Positions 50,935 through 62,449 of a stretch of DNA of 64,000 bases are shown in pieces; positions within the stretch are counted from its first letter, which is position 1; each line of letters begins with the position of its first letter. The DNA is from Dryas octopetala. Taxonomy: Eukaryota > Streptophyta > Magnoliopsida > Rosales > Rosaceae. The notes beneath the pieces are model-generated. The model saw only the letters and a list, made by a program, of their open reading frames with translations, was not told the origin of the DNA and ran no database searches. A program made the position numbers and the translations under genes. Location: contig OY992840.1 in NCBI GenBank assembly GCA_963921425.1, forward strand, positions 14,424,621 to 14,488,620, given 5' to 3'.

Positions 50935-53900
50935 TTAGCTTTCTCAAAACAGATCGATATAATTGTCATCCTCAATTCCTCAACTATCTAATATATGACA
51001 AAAGTTACATACGTATCTAATAATGGTGCCTCCAACCTGACGAGGCATGGTCCGAAAAACCAGTGAGCTAGAATGGGGAAAAGGTCGAACATTAATCTGA
51101 AAAATGGTCAGGACTCAAACAAATTACAGATCACCAAAACTTTTTCTTGTCACTAATATAATTGTTATTGGACCCATAATTAGAAAGATAGATGGGAATT
51201 GGGAATCATATATCTCTGAAAAATGGACTGGGATATATTCGCCAAAAACATGTATAGTTTACGTTAATGTGACTGTTAATTATCAAATAAATGAGTCAAT
51301 ATCTAGGTGGGCGGATCCAATGTTCAGAAGGGTGGCCAATACTATTAATGTTGACTCAGATGCCACAAATGAATGGTGCTACGTGATGGCTGATGGGATA
51401 TGCTGATCCAAGTGGGAATTATTTGGAAGAGACATTTGGCTCGACTCGATCGATTTACACGATTATAAGTTGGATGTGTTTGGGTGCCAATTTGATATGA
51501 TATGACTTTGATTTGATATTGCATACTTTAGTGCTTGCACATTGTGGATTATAATAAGCTAGCTAGCTCATTGTTTTACGAGGCTCTAAGATTGAAGGAA
51601 CTTTGTTTAGAATACATACATAATCCTATTGACTCCACTATATATAGTGAAAATAATGGTCATTTTTTAAAAGATGTATCATTATACAGTCAACTTCAAA
51701 TGGCCATAAGTCCATTGTTCAGCTAACAAGTTGAAGTTGGAATCTTTCCAATAAGGGTATGAGTATCATGTGTAACAAATGGCCATAAGTCCATTGCCTT
51801 TTCGAACGGAGATAATGACTAATTGACTAGGTACGTAGACAGAGGCCCCAGTCATATATCCACCAGCATATATCGCAGTGAGTTTCTATAATTTGGTAGA
51901 GCATGCATGCATGCAACCAGTGAGATCTTCCTAATTTCCTTTGTAAATTTGCATGCACTGCATGCCAGATTGCCACGAGTAGATGATCATGATATGCATG
52001 AAACCATGAACATGATCGATGTTGCAATGTACAAAAAAGATGACCAATCTTGCACATCAAAACCACGTTAATTACCCTGTCTTTTCCCGTTGAAACGGGA
52101 TTGTTTTCCATGTGATCATGAGCCTGTCTAAAACGAATTATCATGATTAATAAACACATATTTTGTTTGTATCCTTTTTTTCCCATCCCTTTTTATCTTT
52201 GCTTGAAGAGTCTAGAGCTCTACTTTCTTTCCAAACAACTCAATAATTTATGTATGTTTTTAACTAAATTGTTCGTTCACCACGTCACGTGCATGTCATA
52301 ATCTCCGTTATCTTTTTGACACGTGGAATAAAGAAACCGAGGTTCACTAAAACAATTCCACGTCACAAAAAACTTTGGGCATGTTAAAATTACTTGACCC
52401 AGCATTTTTTCTCCCAACATTGTGATAAGAAATTGACCCGTAAATATGTGGCTCGCAAGAAATGGCCCTAACCCACAAAACAACCACTAATTTGCAGTTT
52501 TTAAAACACTATAAGTCTAGAACTGGCCACCAGCTTCTTGAAATTGTTTGCTTTGTTGCCTGCCTTTGATCATCTTCTTAAAAATCTCAGAACAATGAAA
52601 AGGGACATCCTGTCTGCTTGTGGATAGATTGGGCTCCAATGTTGGGCCATCAGTCTAGCTGGAAATCTAGTTCACCATACCTCTCATCTAAATTAAGAAG
52701 AATTCGAATTAAGACCTTGTACAAGAGAAATATCACATCGATCTATATGTCTTTTCAACTTTATCTACATATTATACTTGCATACAAATTAGACATGTAA
52801 TGCAAAGGGCATCGTTCAAAAACCATTGCATAGAGACCCATTTAATTCTGCAAAATCCGTACTGATCGATAATAGCAATATAGCACCTAAAGATACAATG
52901 TCCGAGGAAAGCCTAACATAAAAAGGTACGATTTTGACATGCTATACATGTGATGGAGCCCATTGGGCATTGGGGGCCCAATTAAACATGGTATATGCAC
53001 CCATCCAACGCTGAGTTGTCACTGCACAAGAGCATTTTGAGGCCCATAAACACATGCCCCCTTCAAGTTACTTGATTACTCCCAAGGAAAAACAAATCGG
53101 ATGTGACCCATCATCACCCATGCATACCTACCAATATATATTGTCTACACTCTACACAATGCAAATTAATCCTTATAATAAAAGGAAGCTAATTAATGTG
53201 ATAAACGTACCATAGGATTGGAGAATCTAATTATTAATTAATCTTCCTAGGCTATATATGTAATTACTATTTAACCAAATAAAAATTCATAGTGTTGGCG
53301 ATTAGCCAACAAACATAAATAAAATAGCCTAAATTAAGGCATGTGATATTAGATGTTAATTTTTAATCCAATATTTATTTGAGGGGTAGATCAAGCAAAA
53401 TTTCACATGATTTGTTAACATAGAGGAAACACATAAGACAACTAGTACATAATCAGTGAATTTGCATTTGGGTTGAATTTATTATTAAGAGTAAAACTTT
53501 ATGTAATAGATGTATATATTTATTATTTTTATTTCTCTCATTACATGACCTAAAATGTGATGAAATAAATAAACACATAAAATATATGCATTCCTAATAC
53601 GTAAGTTTTTCTCTACTATATAACGTGGTGTTATCTGTACAGATCCAATGTATCATCGGCTTGCAATAAAGCTTGGGGCCCAATATGAAAGGTAATTCGA
53701 AATTGGGCCAGTCACTTGAATCCCTAAATAGTAGTAGCCCATGTGCTGAACAAGGTGGCAGACAACAAGAAATATATTTGAAAATGAGATGGGAAACACA
53801 CAGGTCTTTTGGTGTGCTTGAGACTTTGACCCGTTTGATACATTGCATTGGATTGGACTGTATTATACTTAATTGAATTATATTGATTTTTTTTTGTTGA

Positions 53901-55030
53901 AAAAAGTACATTGAATTAAGATTATTTTGTACAAAATCACGAGTCTAAAATATTAATTATAGCAAGTCATATTAAGAAGGTCTAATTAAAAATTTCATAT
54001 AGTAAAATATAGTCTGTCATTGTAATTGAATACAATTTGTAAACGATCCCGAACTTTCAGGCTCCATTGATTTTGGTTGTTAGTCTTACATATATCTCTC
54101 ATATTATATACGGCGTCATATGAATCACATATATATGAGTATTTATTGATTTTGTGACCTTTTTTCTTGTGGATGGTTTGCACTTAACTTGTGTAACACA
54201 AAAAGTAACTCATTTGGGCATTTGTGATTGAAATGCTTAGGCATTAATACAGCTAACTCATGGATCCTTGGACTTTATCAAACCTTTTCTCTTGTTTAAT
54301 CATCCTTAGCGCTCAATTGAAGCTAACTCCACAATTTCCTCATTGATGGAATCAAGCAAGGCTTTATAGATTGTGGGTCCATTACCTATATGGTCTTGGG
54401 TCTCAGGCCCATTAGAAGAGTCAGTGAAGACAACTTATGGGGGATCTTAGTGTCTTCCTCAATCTCTGATTGCCACGTGTACGCTCCAACCTTAAACCCT
54501 AGGTCATCGTCACGGAAAATACATGCATGTGTCAACAGCCCCAACCCAAAACGTGGAACTGCAATACAGCATTCATCTAAAACGCTCCCATTATATTATA
54601 TATAATTGCTTTCATATGTATTACATATGAAAGTACGTAGTAGAAAACGTTTTTACTTGCCCACATTTGATTCTGTGATAACTGATAACACAAACACAAG
54701 CGCAGAAGGTGTCAAGTAAATCACAACTGACCAATAGAAAGAAAAAGTGAGACAATTAATGTGAGCATAATTAAGTGAAACGTTCGAAGATTTGGTGTAA
54801 AAAAACATTCAAATTTACCTAATAGGTGTAGTGTGGTGTGATCTTTAACTTTGTACCCAATGAGAGAAAATGGGTCACGAGAGTTTCCTAGTTACCAAAA
54901 GCTAGAAAATCACAACTCAAGCACCCCAATACCCAAGTCTTGTCTTTGCATTCACCTTTTCCTCGTTACACTCATAAATTAATTAACCAGAGCTAGCTAT
55001 ATATATATATATATACGCTCCTCTTCCCAA
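50935..55030. other. About 4.1 kb intergenic, no gene recognised
   Basis: AT-rich spacer upstream of the UDP-arabinopyranose mutase gene. The open stretch 51104-51406 (100 codons) has no recognisable domain. No RNA gene or element with defined ends was seen. G-box-like ACGTGG/CACGTG motifs occur (about 52281, 52321, 54553), but their roles are unknown. Confidence 0.5.
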
Positions 55031-55031
55031 C

Positions 55032-55040
55032 TATATATAA
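55032..55040 (+). promoter_or_regulatory. TATA box of the UDP-arabinopyranose mutase gene
   Basis: TATATATAA about 58-66 bp upstream of the ATG at 55098. A longer (TA)n tract lies just upstream at about 54998-55014. Confidence 0.55.
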
Positions 55041-55097
55041 ATTCCCATCCATTAATTCCAACCACAACAAGCTATTGAACAATCTATCTCTCTGAAG

Positions 55098-56799
55098 ATG
55101 GCCAAACCAGCAATGGCAACAGCAAGTTCAGTAGCAGCTGAGCTGAAAGACGAGCTAGACATAGTGATCCCAACCATCAGAAACCTTGACTTCTTGGAGA
55201 TGTGGAGGCCTTTCTTCCAGCCCTACCACCTCATCATTGTCCAAGATGGCGACCCCACCAACGCCATCAACGTCCCCCATGGCTTCGACTACGAGCTCTA
55301 CAATCGGAACCACGTCAACAAGCTCCTGGGTCCCAAGGCCACCTGCATTTCTTTTAAAGACTCTGCTTGTCGCTGCTTTGGTTTCTTGGTCTCCAAGAAG
55401 AAGTACGTCTTCACCATTGACGACGATTGCTTTGTAAGTCTTGCATGCTCTCCCAAGTCCCATCCCATGCATATATAATCTCAATAATGCTAGATTCATC
55501 AAATCTTCTTATTAAATAATTTATGTGTTAATATTCATGCATGTATCATAGATTATGAATGTATTAATATTCATGCATGTATCATAAATTATGTATTCAC
55601 ATTATTAATTATGTGTTGACATCTTTCTTTTTTCTTTTTTTCTATTTTTGAAACATTAATTAAAGGTGGCCAAGGATCCAAGTGGCAAAGAGATAAATGC
55701 ATTGGAACAACACATCAGGAACCTGCTGACACCATCAACACCATTGTTCTTCAACACACTCTATGACCCATTTACAAAAGGGTCGGACTTTGTCCGTGGG
55801 TACCCATTTAGCCTAAGAGAAGGTGTGCCCACTGCCATTTCTCATGGGCTTTGGCTCAACATCCCTGACTACGATGCTCCAACTCAGCTGGTCAAGCCTC
55901 TTGAGCGCAACACCAGGTTACAATATTATTAACCTATTTAATAAAATTAATTAATTCCCATATATTTTGTAACAATAATTTCAAGCATTTAATTATTTTT
56001 TGGGTATGGCCCAAAGTAATTGAGGATTGAGTGTTTTTTAGTTTATGTAGGTATGTGGATGCTGTGATGACAATCCCCAAAGGCACCCTTTTTCCAATGT
56101 GTGGGATGAACCTGGCTTTTGACAGGGAGCTGATAGGCCCAGCCATGTATTTTGGGCTTATGGGTGATGGTCAACCCATTGGTAGATATGATGACATGTG
56201 GGCTGGTTGGTGTGCCAAGGTAATCTAATCCCCATGCGGGATGCGAGTGAGCGTTCGAGCACTCAATGCTCCATTCGAGCAAACACTCCCTCACATCCCG
56301 CAATGTTTCCACATTCAACATCTCGCATTAGAGAAAACCTCCTTATTTTATTCTGATATTCTTTTTCTTGTACTTGACAATATACTTATAATTAATTACT
56401 TCCATTATACCTGAAATTAATTTTGGTCAATTTGGACAATGATATGTTTTTCAGGTGATTTGTGACCATTTGGGTCTGGGGGTTAAGACAGGGCTGCCAT
56501 ACATATGGCATAGCAAGGCAAGCAACCCATTTGTGAATCTGAAGAAAGAGTACAAAGGCATATACTGGCAGGAAGATATGATTCCATTTTTCCAGTCAAT
56601 CGTGCTCCCAAAAGAGTGCACAAGTGTCTCTGAATGCTACATTGAGCTTGCCAACAAGGTCAAGGAAAAGCTTGGCCCTCTTGATCCTTACTTTCACAAG
56701 CTTGGGGATGCCATGGTTACTTGGATTGAAGCTTGGAATGAGCTGAACCCACCAGCACAAACAGCGGCTGTGGCTCAACCAAATGGTGTTATGCAGTAG
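55098..56799 (+). CDS. RGP: UDP-arabinopyranose mutase / reversibly glycosylated polypeptide
   Basis: Interconverts UDP-arabinopyranose and UDP-arabinofuranose at the cytosolic face of the Golgi, supplying arabinofuranose for cell-wall pectin, arabinoxylan and arabinogalactan proteins. Four exons, 55098-55433, 55666-55916, 56051-56219 and 56455-56799, encode 366 residues (family about 350-365). Visible: [20 protein letters not shown] at the start of the GT75 fold, the nucleotide-sugar/metal-binding DDD (108-110) in [20 protein letters not shown] with an arginine near 156 that likely corresponds to the glycosylated arginine of the family (mapping approximate), and [10 protein letters not shown] followed by [19 protein letters not shown]. 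The C-terminal tail ([16 protein letters not shown]) is variable in the family. All introns are GT-AG and phases agree. There is no signal peptide, as expected for a peripheral cytosolic protein. It lies between the two HIPP copies and is unrelated to them. Confidence 0.95.
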
Positions 56800-57202
56800 A
56801 CAGTTAATTATAAATGGCCTTTTATGGTTGTGATCAGATATCATTTTCCTGTATCTTATTTTTAGTTGCTTTAGGTGTTTTGTGTTTTGCTATCACTATT
56901 TGCCTGCATGCTTTGCTTTTAATCAATATTTCTTATCAGAGAATTGTTATTTTACCTCTCTTCAAATGGTAGTGAACTTCATTGAAGAACAAATTAAGAA
57001 GTACTGGGCACTTGGTTTTCTATCTCAATCTTAACGACTGCTTTTTGACACAAGAGCAAGAAAAGTTTTCCTTTGGGAACATGAAATCGTTGAAATGTGA
57101 CTAAGTCAGGGTCCTGGGAAAGACATCTCTAAATGATTATACTGTTACTAAATCCTGATTTTTTCTATTATTGAGTTATACTATATTTTCTTGATTAATG
57201 AA
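56800..57202. other. 3' flank of the mutase gene
   Basis: AT-rich sequence with likely 3' UTR. It ends where homology to the HIPP locus begins (about 57203, matching 45069). No element was recognised. Confidence 0.5.
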
Positions 57203-57640
57203 AGACAGAATTGCATGAACCAAAATCTAGAAATTAATTATTGACCATTTTTCAGTTTATATTTTTTAATTTTTATCTGGAAAACAGAAGAAAACAGAGT
57301 TGAGCATGTACCTTTCATTCTGTGTATGCGTTTCTTGATTTCTTGTGCACAGGCATCACAATGCATGTGAACCTTTAGCACAACTGTGATAACCTGAGGC
57401 TGCAACAGCATAACAAAATAATTGAACCCCACAAAAAATAAAGAAATAATTTACAAAAATGGTGAAGAAAAAAAAAACAATTCGGAAAATGAAAAGCTTG
57501 AGTTTCCATAGTGTACTGACCTCTTCTTTCTTTTCTTCTTCCTTGGGCTTCTCTTTCTCCTCAGGCTTCTTCTCCTCCTCAGCTGGTGGTTTTGGAATGA
57601 GAGACAGAAGCTCAACCTGTCTGTGACTCTTCCTCTGAAC

Positions 57641-59469
57641 TCTCTTGTTGATGCAAAATTCCCGTAAGGTAGATGCAATAACTTAGAGGTGGTGACTTGG
57701 CTGATCAGAAGCCTTGCCGGATGATGACGTGGATGTTGATTGAGATCTTCCTGTAGACAAACACAAGATCAAAGGAGATGGACCGGTGTGGTACCAGCCA
57801 AACACGCTCCGATGATGAAGTCAGTGATGTGTGTTTGATGGTGTTTGAATGGAAGTGAGGAAGAACATGTGATGAACTTGGGAGAATGGGAAGAACAAGG
57901 CAAATGTTCTGGGTTTATTCTCAGCAAGTCCAAGTGTGTTTTTGGTAAGCCAAAGTTTGTGCAAGTGTTTGCTTTGTGATGGCTGGATGGATGGGATCCT
58001 GGCTTTGTGCATATAAGTTGGTTTATATAGACAAGGGAAGGTGTGGAGAGTAAGTTACCTGCATGTGATTGAGTGGCTGAGAGAGATCCACGCGTTCGGT
58101 CATAACTAGTAGCATGCACAGCTACTCACCTCCTTTGCATTCAATGCTGCATTGAATGCAAGGATGGAAGATCAGGTGGAATGCCCCAATAGTCATGGCT
58201 GTGAGCTGAAATGTCTTATCTGTCAGAGAGTCACGTCAGGTGCATGAGTATGGCGGTTCGTCCCAACGTGATCTTCTTTAGGATGGCGGTGGGAGGCCGA
58301 GCCGATCCGAACACATGTCCTCACGTGTAGACGTGAAACCCATGTGTGATCGGATCGGATTTAGACAAGTCGGCCAAGCCGATTAGGTAGGTAGTGCAGT
58401 GATCCTCTCAAGTGAAATCCGGCCGCAACTAGGTTCTGAGATGACGATCACCAAAGCCGAGCCGATCCGAACTGGGAATGGAATGGACTGAGTTGATGTG
58501 GTGATGTGGAGATCCACGTCTGATCGTGATCGGTCATTGGTCCGGGCCGAGCCGAGCCGAACCAATGGTTGAGATGATCAGGTGGTGACAAGATTGTCGA
58601 AGCATGTCTGATCGTGATCGGTCATTGGGCCGGGCCGAGCCGAACCAATGGTTGAGATGATCAGGGGGTGACAAGATTGTCAAAGCACGTCTGATCGTGA
58701 TCGGTCATTGGTCCGGGCCGAGCCGAACCAATGGTTGAGATGATCAGGTGGTGACAAGATTGGTGACAAGATTGTCGAAGTAGGTCTGATCGTGATCGGT
58801 CATTGGGCCGGGCCGAGCCGAACCAATGGTTGAGATGATCAGGTGGTGACAAGATTGTCGAAGCACGTCTGATCGTGATCGGTCATTGGTCCGGGCCGAG
58901 CCGAACCAATGGTTGAGATGATCAGGTGGTGACAAGATTGTCGAAGCACGTCTGATCGTGATCGGTCATTGGGCCGGGCCGAGCCGAACCAATGGTTGAG
59001 ATGATCAGGTGGTGACAAGATTGTCGAAGCACGTCTGATCGTGATCGGTCATTGGTCCGGGCCGAGCCGAACCAATGGTTGAGATGATCAGGTGGTGACA
59101 AGATTGTCGAAGCACGTCTAATCGTGATCGGTCATTGGTCTGGGCCGAGCCGAACCAATGGTTGAGATGTGACTGGAGAAAGATGATCTCCAGATCTGAG
59201 CCGAACTGATGGTGTCCGAAAAAGATAATCTCTCAAATTCCTGGTGGATCCCAATGTCGGTTCGGATCGGACATGGGTAACCCGGAGGTAAGAGCCGATC
59301 TCAGATGTACATGTTGTTGGCATTTGCTGAGCTAAGATGATGACACAGATGGCTGGGTCTAACCAAGTTGACTATTTGAAAAGTCAGAGCAAAAAATGGG
59401 ACCTGGTGGGTCACGTGTTGGTTTGTGATTGGCCATTTAATCCATGTGGATTTATCCACAAACATCTCT
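57641..59469. mobile_element. Solo LTR with 5-bp target duplication, inserted in HIPP pseudogene exon 3
   Basis: The element runs 57646-59464 (1819 bp). It starts TGTTGATGC and ends CCACAAACA (TG...CA termini), with perfect TCTCT target duplications at 57641-57645 and 59465-59469. Removing it and one TCTCT restores the exon sequence of the sister gene. Internally there are a phrase near 57800-57830 (CACGCTCCGATGATGAAGTC) resembling a motif common in plant LTRs, a TATA-like TTTATATAG at about 58022, a perfect-stem hairpin (58131-58164) and an 83-bp tandem array. No gag-pol coding is present, so it is either a solo LTR or a small non-autonomous element. The Gypsy/Copia lineage is undetermined. 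Confidence 0.85.
58514..59175. repeat. 83-bp tandem repeat array within the LTR
   Basis: About eight copies whose anchor TGATCGTGATCGGTCATTGG starts near 58521, 58609, 58692, 58787, 58870, 58953, 59036 and 59119. Spacing is 83 bp except 88 at the first and 95 at the third, where a 12-13 bp piece (GGTGACAAGATT) is doubled. Units alternate between GGTCCGGG and GGGCCGGG variants after the anchor. GC-rich compared with the flanks. Confidence 0.92.
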
Positions 59470-60095
59470 CAAGCACCTTAATGGGATCAGCCTTCTCACC
59501 CTTTACAACCACCTTGTGAGTCTTGCAATCTGTGCTCACATCTTCAACCCCTGAAATTAAACAAAAACAACCCATTAACCCATTAAACCCAATAACAACA
59601 ACAAACAAACAAACACACATCCACAGAGACATATTAACACAAACACAAAAAAACAGAGCAAATCTGAGCCCAACCTGGAAAGCCTTTGAGGCACCTCTTG
59701 ACCTTTCTAGCACACCCTTCACAATGCATATAAACCTTGAGCACAACCTCTTGAGGCGGTGGTGGCGGAGGAGGAGTAGCATCAGCAGCAGCTGCTTGGT
59801 CTTTGTTGGCCTCTTTGCCATCTTTACCCTCCGCTTTCTTCTCCTCCTTCTTCTCTTCAGCTGGAGCTGGTTTCTCCTCCTCTTTCTACTTGTCCTTCTT
59901 CTCCTCTGGTTTCTTCACCTCCTCCTCTGCCTTTTTCTCCTCCATTTTCTTCTCCTCTGGCTTCTTTTCTTCCTAAACAAACACAACCAAACCCAGATAT
60001 GAGAACCCCAATAATCAAAAGGATGCAGACCATGAAAACCAAGCATATAAAAACAAAAGATTGTTTAAGGATTGTAGGAGTAGGACCTCCCCCAT

Positions 60096-61662
60096 TGGTG
60101 TCTAGTTTAATTGGTTTTGGTTTAATTTACTCTCTTGTGGTCTTGGACGGAGGAAATCAGCTTTCAGCTTTCAGCTTTCTCTGTATGACTGTATGTGTGC
60201 AATTGAGAGAATGAGAGAGAGAGAGAGTAATGGGCTTCTCTGTTTTTTTTTTTTGGTTGCTCTGTATAAAGTGAGTTTCTAGTTTTCTAGTTTGTGTAGC
60301 TCTATTTCATGAGAGAAACTCTTCTGGACCATCAGATCTGAGGCCACTCGGTTCTTCTAAATCATCATCGTCTATTTCTAAGCCCCCTGACGTGGCATTG
60401 TATATGGGCCACGTGCTACCCAGAACGGACCTGCTTCAGAAAATTGGCTTTGCATCTTTTGGGACCTTTTCGGAATTTTCTACAACTTGCGCTGCTCTGT
60501 TTTTTGCTATAAAAAAAATTCTTACCTATCACAAATTTTTGGTGTTTATCTTTCTAATCACATGATTAATGGAACTAATAAATTACAAAATCTGTGCTTC
60601 TTTTTCTTTTTTTCGTCAAGACAATCTGTGTTAATAAAGTTCACATAAAAATTAAGTGAGACCAGATATGAAAATCCAAGGTTTAGAATTTCAGTTTCAT
60701 ACTTTTGGTATTTCTCTTGTATTAAAATTACTAGTGCTAACGTTTTGTACTGCATTTATTTATTTATTTATTTTGTTTTCTTTTTCAATGATGGGATATA
60801 CTTCCTTGGTTTAAGCTTTAAAAAGTTGGCTTTAAAATTATAAATCCATGGTTTGCTAGCTAAGACTTGGTTTACCTTGAACGGCTAGTATTAGATTTTT
60901 GGATGTACATGTTAATTGCTAGTGTTAATTTATTACTTTCTGCCTAATGGGCAGACAATTGGGTTCTTTCTGATAGATTTTCTTTTACTAAAAAATAAAT
61001 TTCTTAATATTTGAAAAAAATAAGTAAACTGCAAAATTACAGCCTTGGAAATGATTTCCCCTTCTTGACCCACATAGGCGACAAATTGAATGTGATTTGT
61101 AGAACACTTTGAGCAGGGGGTCAGGGCACGTGAGGCACTGTGCTGGCAATGCACGGTAGGTTGGTAGAATTGGCTGCAAATGTTATCTTATCTATAGCCT
61201 ATAGGCCAAAATTGCTATATTTTAAGAAATATGCTAAACACATTATATAGTAATTATGCTATGCAAATGTTTCTGTCGGAAATCTGTCTTCATTGTTTTG
61301 ATAAATCAAAAGATTATCCAACCAATTCAGGCCTTGTCTTGAACGATTTTTAAATGTAGAAATGTTTCTTTAAACATGCATAGACTACAATCATTTCAGG
61401 ATTGTGATAATTATATCTATCATTTTGTGGCAATTTTGAAAATGACAACATTTTACATGCCCAACTTGGCAGAATGAGATTATGCCAACCCCATGAATAT
61501 CCAAATGCCTCCTAATCTGAGCACATCTCCCGGTCAGAGACAAGGGATGGATGTAGCTAGGCTAGGAACAATTTCTGTGACAATTAATGGAAAGTTGTCA
61601 ACAACAGAAAATTAACTGAAAAATGCAGACCTGTTCACATTCCTTTCTAGAGAAGCAATAAA
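60096..61662. other. Duplicated HIPP promoter block, then spacer
   Basis: 60096-61167 is the upstream part of the duplicated HIPP block, including the MITE-free site near 60808-60825. From 61168 onward homology ends and AT-rich spacer follows. No gene was recognised. Confidence 0.6.
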
Positions 61663-61919
61663 CTATTCCAGATTCATTGTCTGAATAAGAGTCTCGAATA
61701 GTCGAATGAATTCTGCAATTTCATCAACAACCACCTTGCCAACTGAAGACTTTTCTCGTACCTACAGCATAAGGAATTATGGCCGCAGCTTTTAAAATTC
61801 AAACATATAAACAAACCATATAAAAGAGATTTGGCCGGTTGACTGCTGACAAACTTTACACATCTTGCAATGTGGAGCATCTCCATTAGATCACTTTGGA
61901 CTTTCTGGGTAGCAGTTGC
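61663..61919 (-). pseudogene. Two unidentified terminal exons (gene fragment)
   Basis: On the reverse strand, 61919-61860 (60 bp, after a TTTTAG acceptor, before a GTAAAG donor) and 61761-61663 (after CTGTAG, ending in TAG) join in phase to 53 residues. They contain QKVQSDLMEMLHIARC, VREKSSVGKVVVDEIAEF and IRLFETLIQTMNLE. The helical, charged character and good splice sites look like real coding sequence. I do not recognise the family, and no upstream exon was found before the LINE and Copia remnants. It may be the 3' end of a broken gene or of one extending beyond the window. Chance is not excluded. Confidence 0.3.
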
Positions 61920-62092
61920 CTAAAATATAGACAACAAAACCTTCAACTCACCCGAAAAATTGAAATTAGAAGCAATAAAATGGATACTTCATTCTTTTCA
62001 GTTTCTTTATAATAAAGAAATGGAGGTGATATTGCAAGAAGTCCACACTGACACTACATTACAATGCACATTACAGCACAGATCCTCCGAAT

Positions 62093-62370
62093 CTACAACC
62101 TGAAAACAGGGACTAAACTTAAATTATAACACAGCTGCTCTCCAATCTGATAAAATATGAGAAAAAGAAGTGACCCTAATTCTGATGAAACCAAGGCCCA
62201 AAAGGACCAGAATCCGACTTTGTCCCAAAACCCCTCCACCCCTAACCCTTTATAGTCTTCAAAAATCCTTTTTTCCTTTCTGACCAGATCACCAAAAACA
62301 CAGCCATCGCCATACAACCCCAAATACTTTGACCTTCTTGCTGCCCCCTAGCACCTTATGCTTTCCAGTT
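62093..62370 (-). mobile_element. LINE ORF2 C-terminal remnant
   Basis: The reverse-strand translation reads MAMAVFLVIWSERKKRIFED, then a short run containing FWDKV, FWSFWALVSSE. This is close to the usual plant LINE C-terminus after the zf-RVT motif (IWLERNxRIFED followed by a WD...W...W tract). Only this tail is present, with no reverse-transcriptase domain nearby and no poly-A tail defined. Identification is from memory of the family pattern. Confidence 0.5.
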
Positions 62371-62449
62371 TTCACAAAGCAAAGAAAAACTCCCTGGAAT
62401 AAAAACACGTTCTAATGATGGAACAAAGAATATGGAATATATAATAACC

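Larger units (their letters stand above)
57312..60095 (-). pseudogene. Truncated and disrupted second copy of the HIPP gene
   Basis: Homologous to the gene at 44.2-46.1 kb, in the same orientation. Exon equivalents on the reverse strand: exon 1 60095-60087; exon 2 59972-59675 (298 bp, as in the parent); exon 3 split into 59550-59465 and 57645-57521; exon 4 57399-57312. There are three independent lesions. A TAG at plus-strand 59886-59888 replaces a Lys codon in the charged N-terminus. A 1.8-kb solo LTR sits inside exon 3. Exon 5 is absent, because homology stops inside intron 4, so the C-terminal linker and CSVM prenylation box are lost. HMA1 and HMA2 CxxC motifs are still readable, with few substitutions (for example Gln to His), pointing to a recent duplication. 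Confidence 0.92.
57203..61167. repeat. Dispersed duplication of the HIPP locus (partner 45069-47841)
   Basis: The two blocks are near-identical and in the same orientation. They cover intron 4 through exon 1, the promoter and about 1.7 kb upstream of HIPP. Differences are the solo LTR (only here), the 682-bp MITE (only in the partner) and scattered substitutions and small indels. Without those insertions both blocks are about 2.1 kb. Confidence 0.9.

Noticed and set aside
51104-51406. 100-codon forward open frame in the spacer before the mutase gene
   Set aside because: No recognisable domain, no splice context, no leader features. Length is compatible with chance in 64 kb of plant DNA.
55155-55502. 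Long reverse frame opposite mutase exon 1
   Set aside because: Shadow of a conserved GC-rich exon on the other strand.
58514-59175. CRISPR-like appearance of regularly spaced repeats
   Set aside because: Units are directly adjacent 83-bp tandem copies without unique spacers, inside a plant LTR.
59411-59821. Forward and reverse frames in the duplicated HIPP block that look like separate proteins
   Set aside because: They are opposite-frame or intron read-through versions of the HIPP exons and the LTR edge.
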